DNA of 64,000 bases. Source: Kocuria palustris (GTDB lineage Bacteria; Actinomycetota; Actinomycetes; Actinomycetales; Micrococcaceae). Position 1 is the first letter of the stretch; each line of letters starts with the position of its first letter. The stretch covers positions 90,809 to 154,808 of the forward strand of contig NZ_VDOR01000006.1 in the NCBI RefSeq assembly GCF_007666205.1. The letters are read 5' to 3'. The notes beneath the pieces were generated by a model. The model did no database searches, was not told where the DNA came from, and was given only the letters and a program-made list of their open reading frames with translations. Positions 7,414 to 16,284 of this stretch are shown here, piece after piece. The position numbers and the translations under genes are program-made.

Positions 7414-10400
7414 GTGACCGCTGGACCAGCAGAACCGCCCCGCCCGCCGAGGGGCCCATCAGGCAGCACTCCGACGGGAGACGGACCGGCCGCGCGCCAG
7501 TCCAAGCGCACCGGGGCCCTGCTGCCCACGATCATCATCGTGGTGGCCCTGATCGCGGCCTTCGTCGCGTTCACGCAGGTGTACACCGAGATCCTGTGGT
7601 TCGACCAGGTCGGCTTCCTCGACGTCTTCGCGACCCAGAACATCGCCCGCGTGGTCCTGTTCATCCTGGCGGCGCTGCTCGTGGCGGCGCTGCTGTGGCT
7701 GTCGATGCGCCTGGCGCACCGCCACCGCCCGATCACGGCGGCCGATGCCCTCGACGACAACCTCCGCCGCTACCAGCAGGCCTTCGAGCCGGTGCGCCGG
7801 ATCGCCATGATCGCCATCCCGGTGCTCTTCGGCCTGTTCACGGCCTCCACGATCGCCTCCCAGTGGGAGACGGTCCTGCTGTTCTTCCACCAGGTCCCCT
7901 TCGGGCAGGACGACCCCGAGTTCGGCATGGACCTGTCTTTCTGGGTCTTCACCCTGCCGTTCCTGCAGCTGGTCCTCGGCTTCCTGACCTCCACGCTGCT
8001 GCTGTGCGGCATCGCTGCCCTGCTCGTGCACTACCTCTACGGCGGCATCCGGCTCTCGGAGCGCGGCCTGAGCTTCAGCCGCCCCGCGCGCATCCAGCTG
8101 GCCGTGACGGCGGCGGCGTTCCTGATCCTGCAGGCCGTGAGCTTCTGGCTGGATCGCTACGCGACCCTGCAGTCCACCGCCGGCAGCTGGACCGGTGCCA
8201 TGCACACCGACATCAACGCCGTGATCCCGGTGCGCGGGATCCTGGCCGCGGCGGCGCTCGTGGTCGCGGCCCTGTTCATCGCCTCGGCGGTCATGGGCCG
8301 CTGGCGGCTGCCCATGATCGGCACGGCGATGCTCGCGATCGTCGCGATCGTCGCCGGCGGCATCTACCCCTCCCTCGTGCAGCGCTTCCAGGTCGTGCCC
8401 TCGGAGCAGCAGATGGAGGAGGAGTACATCCAGCGCAACATCGACGGCACGCGCGCCGCCTTCGCCCTGGACGACACCGAGACCCAGCCCTACGACGCCA
8501 CGACGCAGACCGAGGAGGGAGCGCTGGCCGGCTACGAGGAGACCACCAGCAACATCCGCCTGCTCGATCCCAACGTCGTGTCGCCGGCCTTCGGCCAGCT
8601 GCAGCAGTTCCGCCCCTACTACTCGTTCCCCTCGACCCTCAACGTCGACCGCTACGAGATCGACGGCCAGGTCCAGGACACCGTGCTCGCCGCCCGCGAG
8701 CTCAACCAGGGCGAGACCGAGGGCTGGTACAACCAGCACGTCGTCTACACGCACGGCTACGGGCTGATCGCCGCCTACGGCGACCGCGTGCAGGCAGACG
8801 GCTCCCCGTCGTTCATCCAGGGCGGCATCATGGCCGAGGGCGAGATCTCCGAGGACTACGAGCCGCGGATCTACTTCGGCGAGCAGTCGCCGGAGTACTC
8901 GGTGGTCGGCGGTGCGGAGGGGGATCCGCACCTCGAGCTGGACCGCCCGTCGACCTCCGACGACGAGGAGAACGACGTCCGCACGACCTTCTCCGGCGAC
9001 GGCGGCCCGAACGTGGGCAATCCGCTGAACCGGCTGTCCTACGCGATCAAGTTCCAGTCGACCGACCTGATGTTCTCCGATGCGGTGCGCCCGGACTCCC
9101 AGGTGCTCTTCGACCGCACGCCGCGCGAGCGCGTCGAGAAGGTCGCCCCCTACCTGACGGTCGACGGCAACCCGTACCCGGCGATCGTCGACGGCCGCGT
9201 CAAGTGGATCGTGGACGCCTACACGACCTCGGACTCGTACCCGTACTCGACCCCCATGGAGCTCGACGACGCGACCGAGGACACCGCGACCGCCGAGGGC
9301 GCCTCGGCCGCGCTGCCCAGCGAGCAGGCCAACTACATGCGCAACTCGGTCAAGGCGACCGTGGACGCGTACGACGGCTCCGTGGATCTCTACGCCTGGG
9401 ACGACGAGGACCCGGTCCTGCAGGCCTGGCAGGGCATCTTCCCGGCCTCCTACAAGCCGTACTCGGAGATGTCCGCCGAGCTCATGGAGCACGTGCGCTA
9501 CCCGGAGGACGTCTTCAAGGTCCAGCGCGAGCTGCTCAACCGCTACCACGTCACCGACGCGGGCTCGTTCTACGCCGGCGACGACGTCTGGTCGATCCCC
9601 AACGACCCGACGACCGAGGCGAACACGGCGATCCCGCCGTACTACCTCTCGATGCAGATGCCGGGGGAGTCGGAGGCCAGCTTCCAGCTCACGACCCCGT
9701 TCATCCCGCAGCAGAACGAGGGGGAGAACTCCCGCAACGTGCTCTACGGGTACCTGGCCGCCAACGGCGATGCCGGCACCGGCGAGGACGGCGTGAAGTC
9801 CGAGGAGTACGGCTCCATGAAGCTGCTCGAGCTCCCGCGCAGCTCGGTGGTCCCGGGCCCGGGTCAGGCGCAGAACAACTTCAACTCGAACACCGAGGTC
9901 TCCTCGGCGCTGAACCTGCTGCGCCAGGGCGGCTCCGAGGTGATCAACGGCAACATGCTCGCCCTGCCGGTCAACGACGGGATGATGTACATCCAGCCGG
10001 TGTACGTGCGCTCCTCGGGCGAGTCCGGCTATCCGACGCTGCGCCGCGTGCTGGTCAGCTTCGGCGAGGAGGTCGGCTTCGCCCCGACCCTCGACGAGGC
10101 CCTCGACCAGGTCTACGGCGGCGACTCCGGGGCCCAGACGGCCGACGGCGCCGGCGTCAGCGACGCGGATGCCGCGGCGGGCGGCGAGCAGCCGGCGGGC
10201 GAGGACCAGCCGGCCGAGGAGCCCACGGACGGGGCCTCGACGCCGCCGACCGGCGGCACCGATCTGGAGTCGGCGCTCTCGGATGCCGGGGACGCCATGG
10301 AGGACTCCCAGACGGCCATGGAGGACGGCGACTGGGCGGCCTACGGGCAGGCGCAGGATCGCCTGGACGACGCCCTGGCCCGCGCCATGGAGGCCGAGGG

Positions 10401-10455
10401 CATCTCGACCTCCGGCGGCGGCCAGGGGCCGGTGGCCCCGGACGCCGGGCAGTGA
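7414..10455 (+). CDS. UPF0182 family integral membrane protein
   Basis: 1013 aa, the usual size for the family (Rv3193c-like). The first 320 residues contain about seven hydrophobic segments, starting with LLPTIIIVVALIAAFVAF. They are followed by a large, mostly soluble, aromatic-rich domain. Family hallmarks include ILWFDQVGFLDVF after the first segment and NPYPAIVDGRVKWIVDAYTTS in the soluble part. The C-terminus is a low-complexity acidic/Gly/Pro linker and a short alpha-helical end. The GTG start has GGAAGG about 12 nt upstream. Function in the family is unknown; the layout suggests an envelope protein. A long hairpin follows the stop. Confidence 0.9.
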   Translation: MTAGPAEPPRPPRGPSGSTPTGDGPAARQSKRTGALLPTIIIVVALIAAFVAFTQVYTEILWFDQVGFLDVFATQNIARVVLFILAALLVAALLWLSMRLAHRHRPITAADALDDNLRRYQQAFEPVRRIAMIAIPVLFGLFTASTIASQWETVLLFFHQVPFGQDDPEFGMDLSFWVFTLPFLQLVLGFLTSTLLLCGIAALLVHYLYGGIRLSERGLSFSRPARIQLAVTAAAFLILQAVSFWLDRYATLQSTAGSWTGAMHTDINAVIPVRGILAAAALVVAALFIASAVMGRWRLPMIGTAMLAIVAIVAGGIYPSLVQRFQVVPSEQQMEEEYIQRNIDGTRAAFALDDTETQPYDATTQTEEGALAGYEETTSNIRLLDPNVVSPAFGQLQQFRPYYSFPSTLNVDRYEIDGQVQDTVLAARELNQGETEGWYNQHVVYTHGYGLIAAYGDRVQADGSPSFIQGGIMAEGEISEDYEPRIYFGEQSPEYSVVGGAEGDPHLELDRPSTSDDEENDVRTTFSGDGGPNVGNPLNRLSYAIKFQSTDLMFSDAVRPDSQVLFDRTPRERVEKVAPYLTVDGNPYPAIVDGRVKWIVDAYTTSDSYPYSTPMELDDATEDTATAEGASAALPSEQANYMRNSVKATVDAYDGSVDLYAWDDEDPVLQAWQGIFPASYKPYSEMSAELMEHVRYPEDVFKVQRELLNRYHVTDAGSFYAGDDVWSIPNDPTTEANTAIPPYYLSMQMPGESEASFQLTTPFIPQQNEGENSRNVLYGYLAANGDAGTGEDGVKSEEYGSMKLLELPRSSVVPGPGQAQNNFNSNTEVSSALNLLRQGGSEVINGNMLALPVNDGMMYIQPVYVRSSGESGYPTLRRVLVSFGEEVGFAPTLDEALDQVYGGDSGAQTADGAGVSDADAAAGGEQPAGEDQPAEEPTDGASTPPTGGTDLESALSDAGDAMEDSQTAMEDGDWAAYGQAQDRLDDALARAMEAEGISTSGGGQGPVAPDAGQ

Positions 10456-10502
10456 CCGGGCGTCGGCAGGCTCTCGGCCGCGGCTGCTGAGCCGCTGATC
10501 GG

Positions 10503-10555
10503 GACGAGGCCCCGGGGCGGGCGCGCGCATCGCGCACCCGCCCCGGGGCCTCGTC
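10503..10555 (+). terminator. Intrinsic terminator after the UPF0182 gene
   Basis: Perfect 19-bp stem (left arm 10503-10521, right arm 10537-10555) with a 15-nt loop. No clear U-tract follows. Confidence 0.7.
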
Positions 10556-10659
10556 GTCGCCGGAGGGCCTCCGGCGCCGCAGGGTGGCCGGCGGGTGAAC
10601 GGCCGACGACCCCCGGTTTGCACGTCGCCGCGCAGGTGCGTATAGTCGTTCTCTGTCGC

Positions 10660-10736
10660 CGCGGGGTGGAGCAGTTCGGTAGCTCGCTGGGCTCATAACC
10701 CAGAGGTCGCAAGTTCAAATCTTGCCCCCGCAACCA
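10660..10736 (+). tRNA. Initiator tRNA-fMet (CAT)
   Basis: 77-nt cloverleaf with encoded CCA. The acceptor stem has the initiator-specific C1:A72 mismatch. The anticodon stem ends in three G:C pairs (GGG-CTCATAA-CCC). The anticodon CAT is at 10694-10696. D arm GGAGC/GCTC and T arm GCAAG-TTCAAAT-CTTGC are intact. The mismatch and the three G:C pairs identify it as initiator rather than elongator. Confidence 0.97.
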
Positions 10737-10739
10737 GAG

Positions 10740-10778
10740 AAGGCCCCGTCATCGGCTCGCAGCCGATGACGGGGCCTT
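10740..10778 (+). terminator. Terminator after tRNA-fMet
   Basis: Perfect 18-bp inverted repeat (10740-10757 and 10761-10778) with a 3-nt CGC loop, starting 3 nt after the tRNA CCA end. A short T-containing stretch follows. Confidence 0.85.
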
Positions 10779-10904
10779 CGTCATGCACTGGATCCGCCGG
10801 GTCAGGGCCTGCGGGCCGGTGCGACTGCGGCGGGCGGAGGCCCCTGGAAGACCTCCGCCCGCCGCTCGGTTCAGCGCTCGAGGCGCCTCAGCGCCGTCTG
10901 CCGA

Positions 10905-11675
10905 TCAGTGCTCGATCTCGCCGATCTGCTGGGGAGTGGGCAGCGTGCCGAGCTGCTCGGCGGGCCGTCCGGCCTTGAGCGCGGCGAAGCGGGCCTCGAC
11001 CTCCGACTCCTGGCTGAGGTCCTCGAGGGACTCGAACTGGGCGTCGAGGCTCGACGCCGCGAGCTCCTGCTGGCCCATCACACGGGCCTCCTCGCGGCGG
11101 ATCTTGTCCTCGAAGCGCGAGACCTCGCTCGTGGGATCCATGACGTCGAAGGCCTTGAGCGCGTCCTGGACCTGCGACTGCGCCTGGACCGTCTTCTGCC
11201 GGGCATTGAGCTCATCGCGCTTGCTCGACAGCTCCTGGAGCTTGCGGCGCATCTTCTCCAGACCGTCCTTGAGGCGGTTGACCACCTCGGTCTGCGCCTG
11301 GATCTGGGGCTCGGCGCCGCGGGCCTCGTTCTCGTGCTGCATCTGGCGCTGCAGGGCGATCCGGGCCAGGTTGTCGAACTTCTCCGCCTCGCCGCTGCTG
11401 CCCGACGCGCGCAGCTGGTCGGCGCGGTTCGAGGCCGCCATGGCCTTCGAGCCCCACTCCTGCGCCTCGCGCACGTCCTCGTCATGGTCCTGCTCGAGCA
11501 GCCGCAGCTGGCCGATCGTCTGGGCGACTGCGGCCTCGGCCTCGCGGATGTTCTCCGTGTAGTCGCGCACCATCTGCTCGAGCATCTTCTGCGGATCCTC
11601 GGCGGAGTCGATCAGCGCGTTGATGTTGGCGCGGGTGAGCTGGGCGATGCGCCCGAAGATGGACTGCTTGGTCAT
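10905..11675 (-). CDS. pspA: PspA/IM30 family membrane-stress protein
   Basis: 256 aa. The N-terminus MTKQSIFGRIAQLTRANINALIDSAEDP is the amphipathic helix and first repeat typical of PspA/Vipp1. EQMVRDYTENIREAEAAVAQ and a long coiled coil follow to about residue 200. PspA proteins oligomerise on damaged inner membrane. A strong AGGAGG lies 8 nt before the ATG. It lies 127 nt downstream of the TPM-domain gene on the same strand, so the two are probably co-transcribed. Confidence 0.92.
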   Translation of the reverse strand: MTKQSIFGRIAQLTRANINALIDSAEDPQKMLEQMVRDYTENIREAEAAVAQTIGQLRLLEQDHDEDVREAQEWGSKAMAASNRADQLRASGSSGEAEKFDNLARIALQRQMQHENEARGAEPQIQAQTEVVNRLKDGLEKMRRKLQELSSKRDELNARQKTVQAQSQVQDALKAFDVMDPTSEVSRFEDKIRREEARVMGQQELAASSLDAQFESLEDLSQESEVEARFAALKAGRPAEQLGTLPTPQQIGEIEH

Positions 11676-11802
11676 GGTCCGTTCCTCCTGTGGTCGGGGT
11701 GCTGCGGGGATCGTGGGTCGTGGATCGTCGGTCGGATGCGGGTGGTCTGATGCGACGGGCCGGCTGGTGCCGCTCGGCCGGGTCCGGGAGGGCGGGGGGA
11801 GG

Positions 11803-13923
11803 TCAGAACCGCCCGCCGGAGCTGCGATGGCCGTCGTCGCCGCCCCCGCCGCCGAAGCCGCCCCCGAACGAGCCGCCGCCGAAGGTCGCGCCCCCGAATC
11901 CGCCCCCGAATCCGCCGCCGAATCCTCCGGTGAAGCCGCCTCCGGAGCGGCGGTCGCGAGAGCTCGAGCCGTCCACCATCTCGTCCAGGATGGAGCCGAT
12001 GACGATGCCGCCGAGCGTGGCGCCGCCGAAGCCCGAGGGGCCGACCCACTGGACGCGCCGGTTCGAGAAGTCGAACGAGTCGGCCTGGGCGCCGTCGAGG
12101 GCGAGCTGGGCGTGGTGCTCGGCCTGCTGGGCCTCCTCCAGGGCGGTGCTCGGATCGCGGTGCGCGGCCTCCTCGGCGCGCTCGAGATAGCGCTGCGCCG
12201 CGGCCAGCCGGGTGCGGGCCTCGGCTCCGATGCCGCCCCGGTTCCCCCAGATGTAGCGCTCGGCGGACTGGACCCTGCTGCGGGCGCCCTCCATGGCCTG
12301 GGCGAGCCGCCCTCGCAGCGCGCGATCCTGCTCGGCGGCCGAGCGCAGCCCGCCCAGCGAGGCGTTGAGCTGATCGCGGGACAGGTCGAGACGGTGCTGC
12401 AGCTCGACGGGGTCGATGCGCTCGGCATCGAGCTGCTGCCCGATCGCATCGAGGACGGCGCGCACCCCGGCCGCGGCGGCGGCCAGATCCGGCCGGGAGC
12501 CGTCCCTCGCGTAGGCCTCGGCCTCGGCGATGTCGCGCTGGGTCAGCGCCATGGCATCGCGCAGAGCGGCTTCCGCCCCGGCCAGCTCCTGGGCGGCCTC
12601 GTGCATCGAGCGCAGCAGGCCCGCGGCCTGGCCCGCGCCCTCCTCGGCCGCGCGCAGGCGCACGACGGCGGCGCTGCGATCGCCCGCGCGGGCCGCCTCG
12701 TGGGCCTGGGCGGCCGTGGTGTCCACGAAGAGCAGGCGCTCCCGGGCCTGCTCCAGCCCCTCGCGCAGCGGCCGCAGGGCGCTGTCCGAGAACCGGGTGG
12801 ACAGCTGCCCGATGCGGGCGTCGGCGGTCTCGAGGTCCGGGCGGATGCGCTCGGTCTCGCGCTGCAGATCCGACAGCGCCTCCGGCAGCCGCGTCTCCAG
12901 CTGCCGCAGCCGGCCGAAGGCCTCCTTCTGCTCCTCGAGGGAGCGCTGCGCATCGCGGCAGCGGCCGATGATCTCGCCGAGCCAGGCCCGCTGATCGTCC
13001 TCGGAGTCGGGGATGTGGTCGTCCAGCTGCTGCTGCAGCGCGAAGGAGGCCCGCATGTGCTCCTTGGCCTGCCGGATCGCGTCCTCGAACGGGGCGATCT
13101 GGGCCTGGCTGTACTGGAGCCGGGCGAACTCGAGCTCCTGCTCCGAGTGCTGGATCGCGTTGTCCGCGGCCACGATGAGCTCGCCGGCCCGGGTCCGCAG
13201 CTCGGGCAGGGGGACGTCGGCGTGCTCGCCGAAGCGCTTCCGGCGCTCCTCCCGCTGCTGGGTCTGCAGTCCCTGGCGGCGGTTCCGGACGCGTCCGGTC
13301 ACCCGCAGCAGGAACGGGATGAAGATCCCGGCCAGGCCCAGCAGGAAGATGAGCAGAGGGAGGCCGACGAACGAGATCGGGGAGCCCGTCGCGACGGGGC
13401 CCGCGGGGGCCGAGCCCAGCTCCTGCTCGAGCCCGTCCACCGCCCCGGAGACGGCGCCGTCCCAGTCGTCGGCGGACAGCTCGGGGGCGATGCTCTGCCG
13501 GTAGATGCCGTCCTGCTCGTCGACGCTCACCCCGCTGCCCTCGCCGGCGACGAACCGGGCCTCACGGTCCTCCGTGGCCACGGCCAGCAGCGCATCGGAG
13601 CTGCCCAGGCCGCTCGTGCTCCAGGTCTCGCGGACCCAGTCGTCGGCCGCGGACGGGCTGGAGAACTCGTCCACGAACACGGCGGTCAGGGAGACGCCCT
13701 CGTCCTGGGCCAGCTGCCGGATCTGCTGCTCGAGCGCGGCGGGGTCCTCGAGGACGCCGGACTCGTCGACGACCGGCTCGCCGGCCGGGAGGTCGACGGG
13801 CGGCTCGGCGTGGACGGGGGCGGGGGCGATCAGCCCCAGCAGCAGGGCCGCTCCCGCGGCGCGCAGGGCGCTCGAGCGGCCCGCGCGGGGGACGGGCGGG
13901 GGCGTGGTCATGATCGGGGGCAT
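11803..13923 (-). CDS. TPM-domain membrane protein with long coiled coil and Gly-rich tail
   Basis: 706 aa. A signal peptide (about 15-40, ending near PVHA-EPP) leads into a TPM domain at about 45-165. A transmembrane helix (ISFVGLPLLIFLLGLAGIFIPFLL) lies near 190. About 430 residues of charged coiled coil follow, then a C-terminus of repeated GGFGGGFGG units. TPM proteins handle membrane-protein quality control in other organisms. Here the coiled coil would be cytoplasmic beside PspA, its downstream neighbour. The start could instead be the ATG at 13911; neither has a strong Shine-Dalgarno. Confidence 0.82.
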   Translation of the reverse strand: MPPIMTTPPPVPRAGRSSALRAAGAALLLGLIAPAPVHAEPPVDLPAGEPVVDESGVLEDPAALEQQIRQLAQDEGVSLTAVFVDEFSSPSAADDWVRETWSTSGLGSSDALLAVATEDREARFVAGEGSGVSVDEQDGIYRQSIAPELSADDWDGAVSGAVDGLEQELGSAPAGPVATGSPISFVGLPLLIFLLGLAGIFIPFLLRVTGRVRNRRQGLQTQQREERRKRFGEHADVPLPELRTRAGELIVAADNAIQHSEQELEFARLQYSQAQIAPFEDAIRQAKEHMRASFALQQQLDDHIPDSEDDQRAWLGEIIGRCRDAQRSLEEQKEAFGRLRQLETRLPEALSDLQRETERIRPDLETADARIGQLSTRFSDSALRPLREGLEQARERLLFVDTTAAQAHEAARAGDRSAAVVRLRAAEEGAGQAAGLLRSMHEAAQELAGAEAALRDAMALTQRDIAEAEAYARDGSRPDLAAAAAGVRAVLDAIGQQLDAERIDPVELQHRLDLSRDQLNASLGGLRSAAEQDRALRGRLAQAMEGARSRVQSAERYIWGNRGGIGAEARTRLAAAQRYLERAEEAAHRDPSTALEEAQQAEHHAQLALDGAQADSFDFSNRRVQWVGPSGFGGATLGGIVIGSILDEMVDGSSSRDRRSGGGFTGGFGGGFGGGFGGATFGGGSFGGGFGGGGGDDGHRSSGGRF

Positions 13924-14014
13924 GCTCTCCGTCGGCGGTCGAGGCCCGGCTCCCGGAGGCGGCCAGGGGGCCGCGTCGCGGGGGCGCGAGGGGTGGTGAC
14001 GATCACTGGGCTCG

Positions 14015-14020
14015 AGTATA
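14015..14020 (-). promoter_or_regulatory. -10 box for the TPM-pspA operon
   Basis: On the minus strand the sequence reads TATACT, a near-consensus -10, about 90 nt before the TPM start. The htrA-like gene diverges from the same 338-nt gap, where GATACT at 14180-14185 is a candidate -10. Confidence 0.5.
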
Positions 14021-14261
14021 GGGCCCGCCCCTGCGGCGTCGCCGGGAACCGGCGGCATGACGCCCGACGACGGCCGCCCGACGGCCGGGGCCGCCGGGAC
14101 CGCTGGGGCGGCCAGCGTCCGGACAGCGGCTTCCCAGCCGACGTGCGCCGGCGCCCAGCGACGGTCCAGGCGCCGGCTGGATACTCTGGGATCCGATGCC
14201 GGGACCGGCGACGTCCGGGACCGCGCATCGGATCCGAGACCTTCGCACGAGGAGCACAGGC

Positions 14262-15722
14262 TTGAGCAACGGCGCCGACACCCCCCGCCCCGACGACCGC
14301 GCGGGGGCGCCCACCGGGTGGCAGGCAGGCGGGGCGCCGCAGCCGGTCCCGGGCCAGGACCCCCGGCTGGGCGCACCGCCCCGGAGCGGCGGGCCGTACG
14401 CGCAGGCGGCGCCGCACGGCCCGTACGCGCAGGACCCGTACGCCGGGGCTCCGGCGCCCGGGGGCCCGTACGGGCCGTACGGCTCCCAGGGGGGCGCCGT
14501 CGGGGACGAGCGGCAGCGCCGCCGGGGCCCGGGCGCGGGGCTGATCGCGGGCGGCCTGATCCTGTCGGCCCTCGTGGGCGCCGGGTCCTACGCGGCCGTG
14601 GACGCCGCGACCGGATCGGACGACGGATCCGCCGGCCCGGGGGCGAGGGAGCTGATCGTCAACGACACCGACTCCGTCACGGAGATCACGGGCGCCGCCG
14701 CCAAGGCGTCGCCGTCGGTCGTGACGATCTCGTCCTCGGACGGGCAGAGCGCCGGCTCCGGCTCGGGCGTGATCCTGGACGAGGAGGGCCACATCCTCAC
14801 CAACACGCACGTGGTCACCATGGACGGCCAGGCCAGCGACGCCTCGATCGAGGTCCAGCTCTCCGACGGCACCGTGACGACCGCGGAGGCCGTCGGCACC
14901 GATCCGCTGTCCGATCTGGCCGTGATCAAGATCGACCACGACGGGCTGGTGCCCGCCGAGATCGGCAGCTCCGGGGATCTGAACGTGGGCGATGCCGCGA
15001 TCGCGATCGGTGCACCGCTGGGCCTGTCGGGCACCGTGACCGACGGCATCATCTCGACGACCGACCGCACGATCGCCGTCGCGTCGTCGGCGGCTCCCGA
15101 GACCCCGGGCGAGGGCGAGAGCCCCGAGGACGACCGGGGCGGCGGCTGGCAGGACTTCTTCTTCGACTACGGTCAGGGCGATTCCTCGCAGGGCCAGGCC
15201 GAGTCGGTGTTCCTCAACGTGATCCAGACGGATGCCTCGATCAATCCCGGCAACTCCGGCGGCGCGCTCGTGGACTCCGAGGGCCGGGTCATCGGCATCA
15301 ACGTGGCCATCGCCTCGGCCGCGGGCAGCGAGTCGGACGGCGCCGGAAGCATCGGCGTCGGCTTCGCGATCCCCATCGACCACGCCCAGCGGGTGGCCCA
15401 GGAGCTCATCGAGGACGGCGAGGCCACCCACGGGTACCTGGGGGCCAGCGTCTCGGCCGCCGCGGCCGACGACGGCGACAGCCGGGCCTTCTCCGAAGGC
15501 GCGCTCGTCCGCTCGATCGAGAACGGCTCCCCGGCCGATGACGCCGGCCTGCGCGAGGGCGATGTCATCCGCAGCTTCAACGGGCACCGGACCCTGGATG
15601 CCGACGAGCTGACCGCCGCCGTGCGGGAGCTGCCGGCCGGCGGCACGGGCGAGCTCGTCTACGAGCGCGGCGGCCGGGAGCAGACCGTCGAGGTCGCGGT
15701 CGGGGACGCCGAGGAGGCCTGA
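14262..15722 (+). CDS. HtrA/DegP-type trypsin-like serine protease with PDZ domain
   Basis: 486 aa from a TTG with GAGGAG 7 nt upstream. Residues 1-90 are Pro/Gly/Tyr-rich and cytoplasmic. One transmembrane helix lies at 92-112 and an extracytoplasmic protease follows. The catalytic triad is visible: His183 in TNTHVV, Asp218 in LSDLAV, Ser332 in GNSGGA. A PDZ domain occupies about 390-480. An acidic, Gly-rich loop (about 278-312) is inserted between the Asp and the Ser. The family degrades misfolded envelope proteins, which fits the divergent TPM-PspA pair. Confidence 0.92.
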   Translation: MSNGADTPRPDDRAGAPTGWQAGGAPQPVPGQDPRLGAPPRSGGPYAQAAPHGPYAQDPYAGAPAPGGPYGPYGSQGGAVGDERQRRRGPGAGLIAGGLILSALVGAGSYAAVDAATGSDDGSAGPGARELIVNDTDSVTEITGAAAKASPSVVTISSSDGQSAGSGSGVILDEEGHILTNTHVVTMDGQASDASIEVQLSDGTVTTAEAVGTDPLSDLAVIKIDHDGLVPAEIGSSGDLNVGDAAIAIGAPLGLSGTVTDGIISTTDRTIAVASSAAPETPGEGESPEDDRGGGWQDFFFDYGQGDSSQGQAESVFLNVIQTDASINPGNSGGALVDSEGRVIGINVAIASAAGSESDGAGSIGVGFAIPIDHAQRVAQELIEDGEATHGYLGASVSAAAADDGDSRAFSEGALVRSIENGSPADDAGLREGDVIRSFNGHRTLDADELTAAVRELPAGGTGELVYERGGREQTVEVAVGDAEEA

Positions 15723-15756
15723 GCCGCCGCCCGTCCCCGACGGCCGGCGCGGCGGC
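15723..15756. terminator. Possible bidirectional terminator between convergent genes
   Basis: GCCGCCGC at 15723-15730 pairs with GCGGCGGC at 15749-15756 in the 49-nt gap between the convergent htrA-like and trmL genes. The sequence is very GC-rich, so a chance pairing is possible. Confidence 0.35.
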
Positions 15757-15771
15757 GGCGGCGCGCCCGGC

Positions 15772-16236
15772 TCAGACCGCCCCGCGGAAGCCGAGCTGCC
15801 GCCAGGCCTCATAGACGGCGATCGACACGCTGTTGGCCAGGTTCAGCGACCGCCGCGCCGGCAGCAGGGGGATGCGGACCTCGTCGGTCACATGCGGATC
15901 GGCCTTGTGGGCCTCGGACAGCCCCACGGACTCCCGGCCGAACATCATGATGTCGGACTCGCGCCACTGCACGGCGGTGTGCGGCGTGGTCCCGGTCGTG
16001 GTGAAGGCGAAGACGCGCTCGGGCCGCAGGGCCTGCCACGCGGAGCCGAGATCCGGATGCACGGTCATCCCGGCCAGGTCGTGGTAATCGAGCCCGGCGC
16101 GGCGCAGCTTGGCATCGCCGAAGTCGAAGCCCAGCGGCTCGACCAGGTGCAGCTGTGCCCCGGTGACCGCGGACAGGCGGATGACATTGCCCGTGTTGCC
16201 GGGGATCTCGGGCTCGACCAGAAGCATGCGCAGCAT
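15772..16236 (-). CDS. trmL: tRNA (cytidine(34)-2'-O)-methyltransferase TrmL
   Basis: 154 aa SPOUT methyltransferase, full length for TrmL. Family motifs: EPEIPGNTGNVIRL near the start, HLVEPLGF, then MMFGRESVGL and the knot-forming end IPLLPARRSLNLANSVSIAVYEA. It 2'-O-methylates the wobble base of certain leucine tRNAs in E. coli. The start sits 7 nt after a TAGACT box, so it is probably leaderless and transcribed separately from the upstream reductase gene. Confidence 0.95.
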   Translation of the reverse strand: MLRMLLVEPEIPGNTGNVIRLSAVTGAQLHLVEPLGFDFGDAKLRRAGLDYHDLAGMTVHPDLGSAWQALRPERVFAFTTTGTTPHTAVQWRESDIMMFGRESVGLSEAHKADPHVTDEVRIPLLPARRSLNLANSVSIAVYEAWRQLGFRGAV

Positions 16237-16249
16237 GCCCGGAAGTCTA
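16237..16249 (-). promoter_or_regulatory. Leaderless -10 box for trmL
   Basis: TAGACT (minus strand, 16249 to 16244), 7 nt, then the ATG. It lies within the 48-nt gap after the RibD-like gene. Confidence 0.6.
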
Positions 16250-16284
16250 CGGGCGGGCGCGCGGCTCGGTGTCCGCGGCCCGCT

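Noticed and set aside
7459..10623. 1054-codon minus-strand frame opposite the UPF0182 gene
   Set aside because: It is a shadow of a recognised gene, with no motif, no start signal and repetitive Arg/Val/Gly composition.
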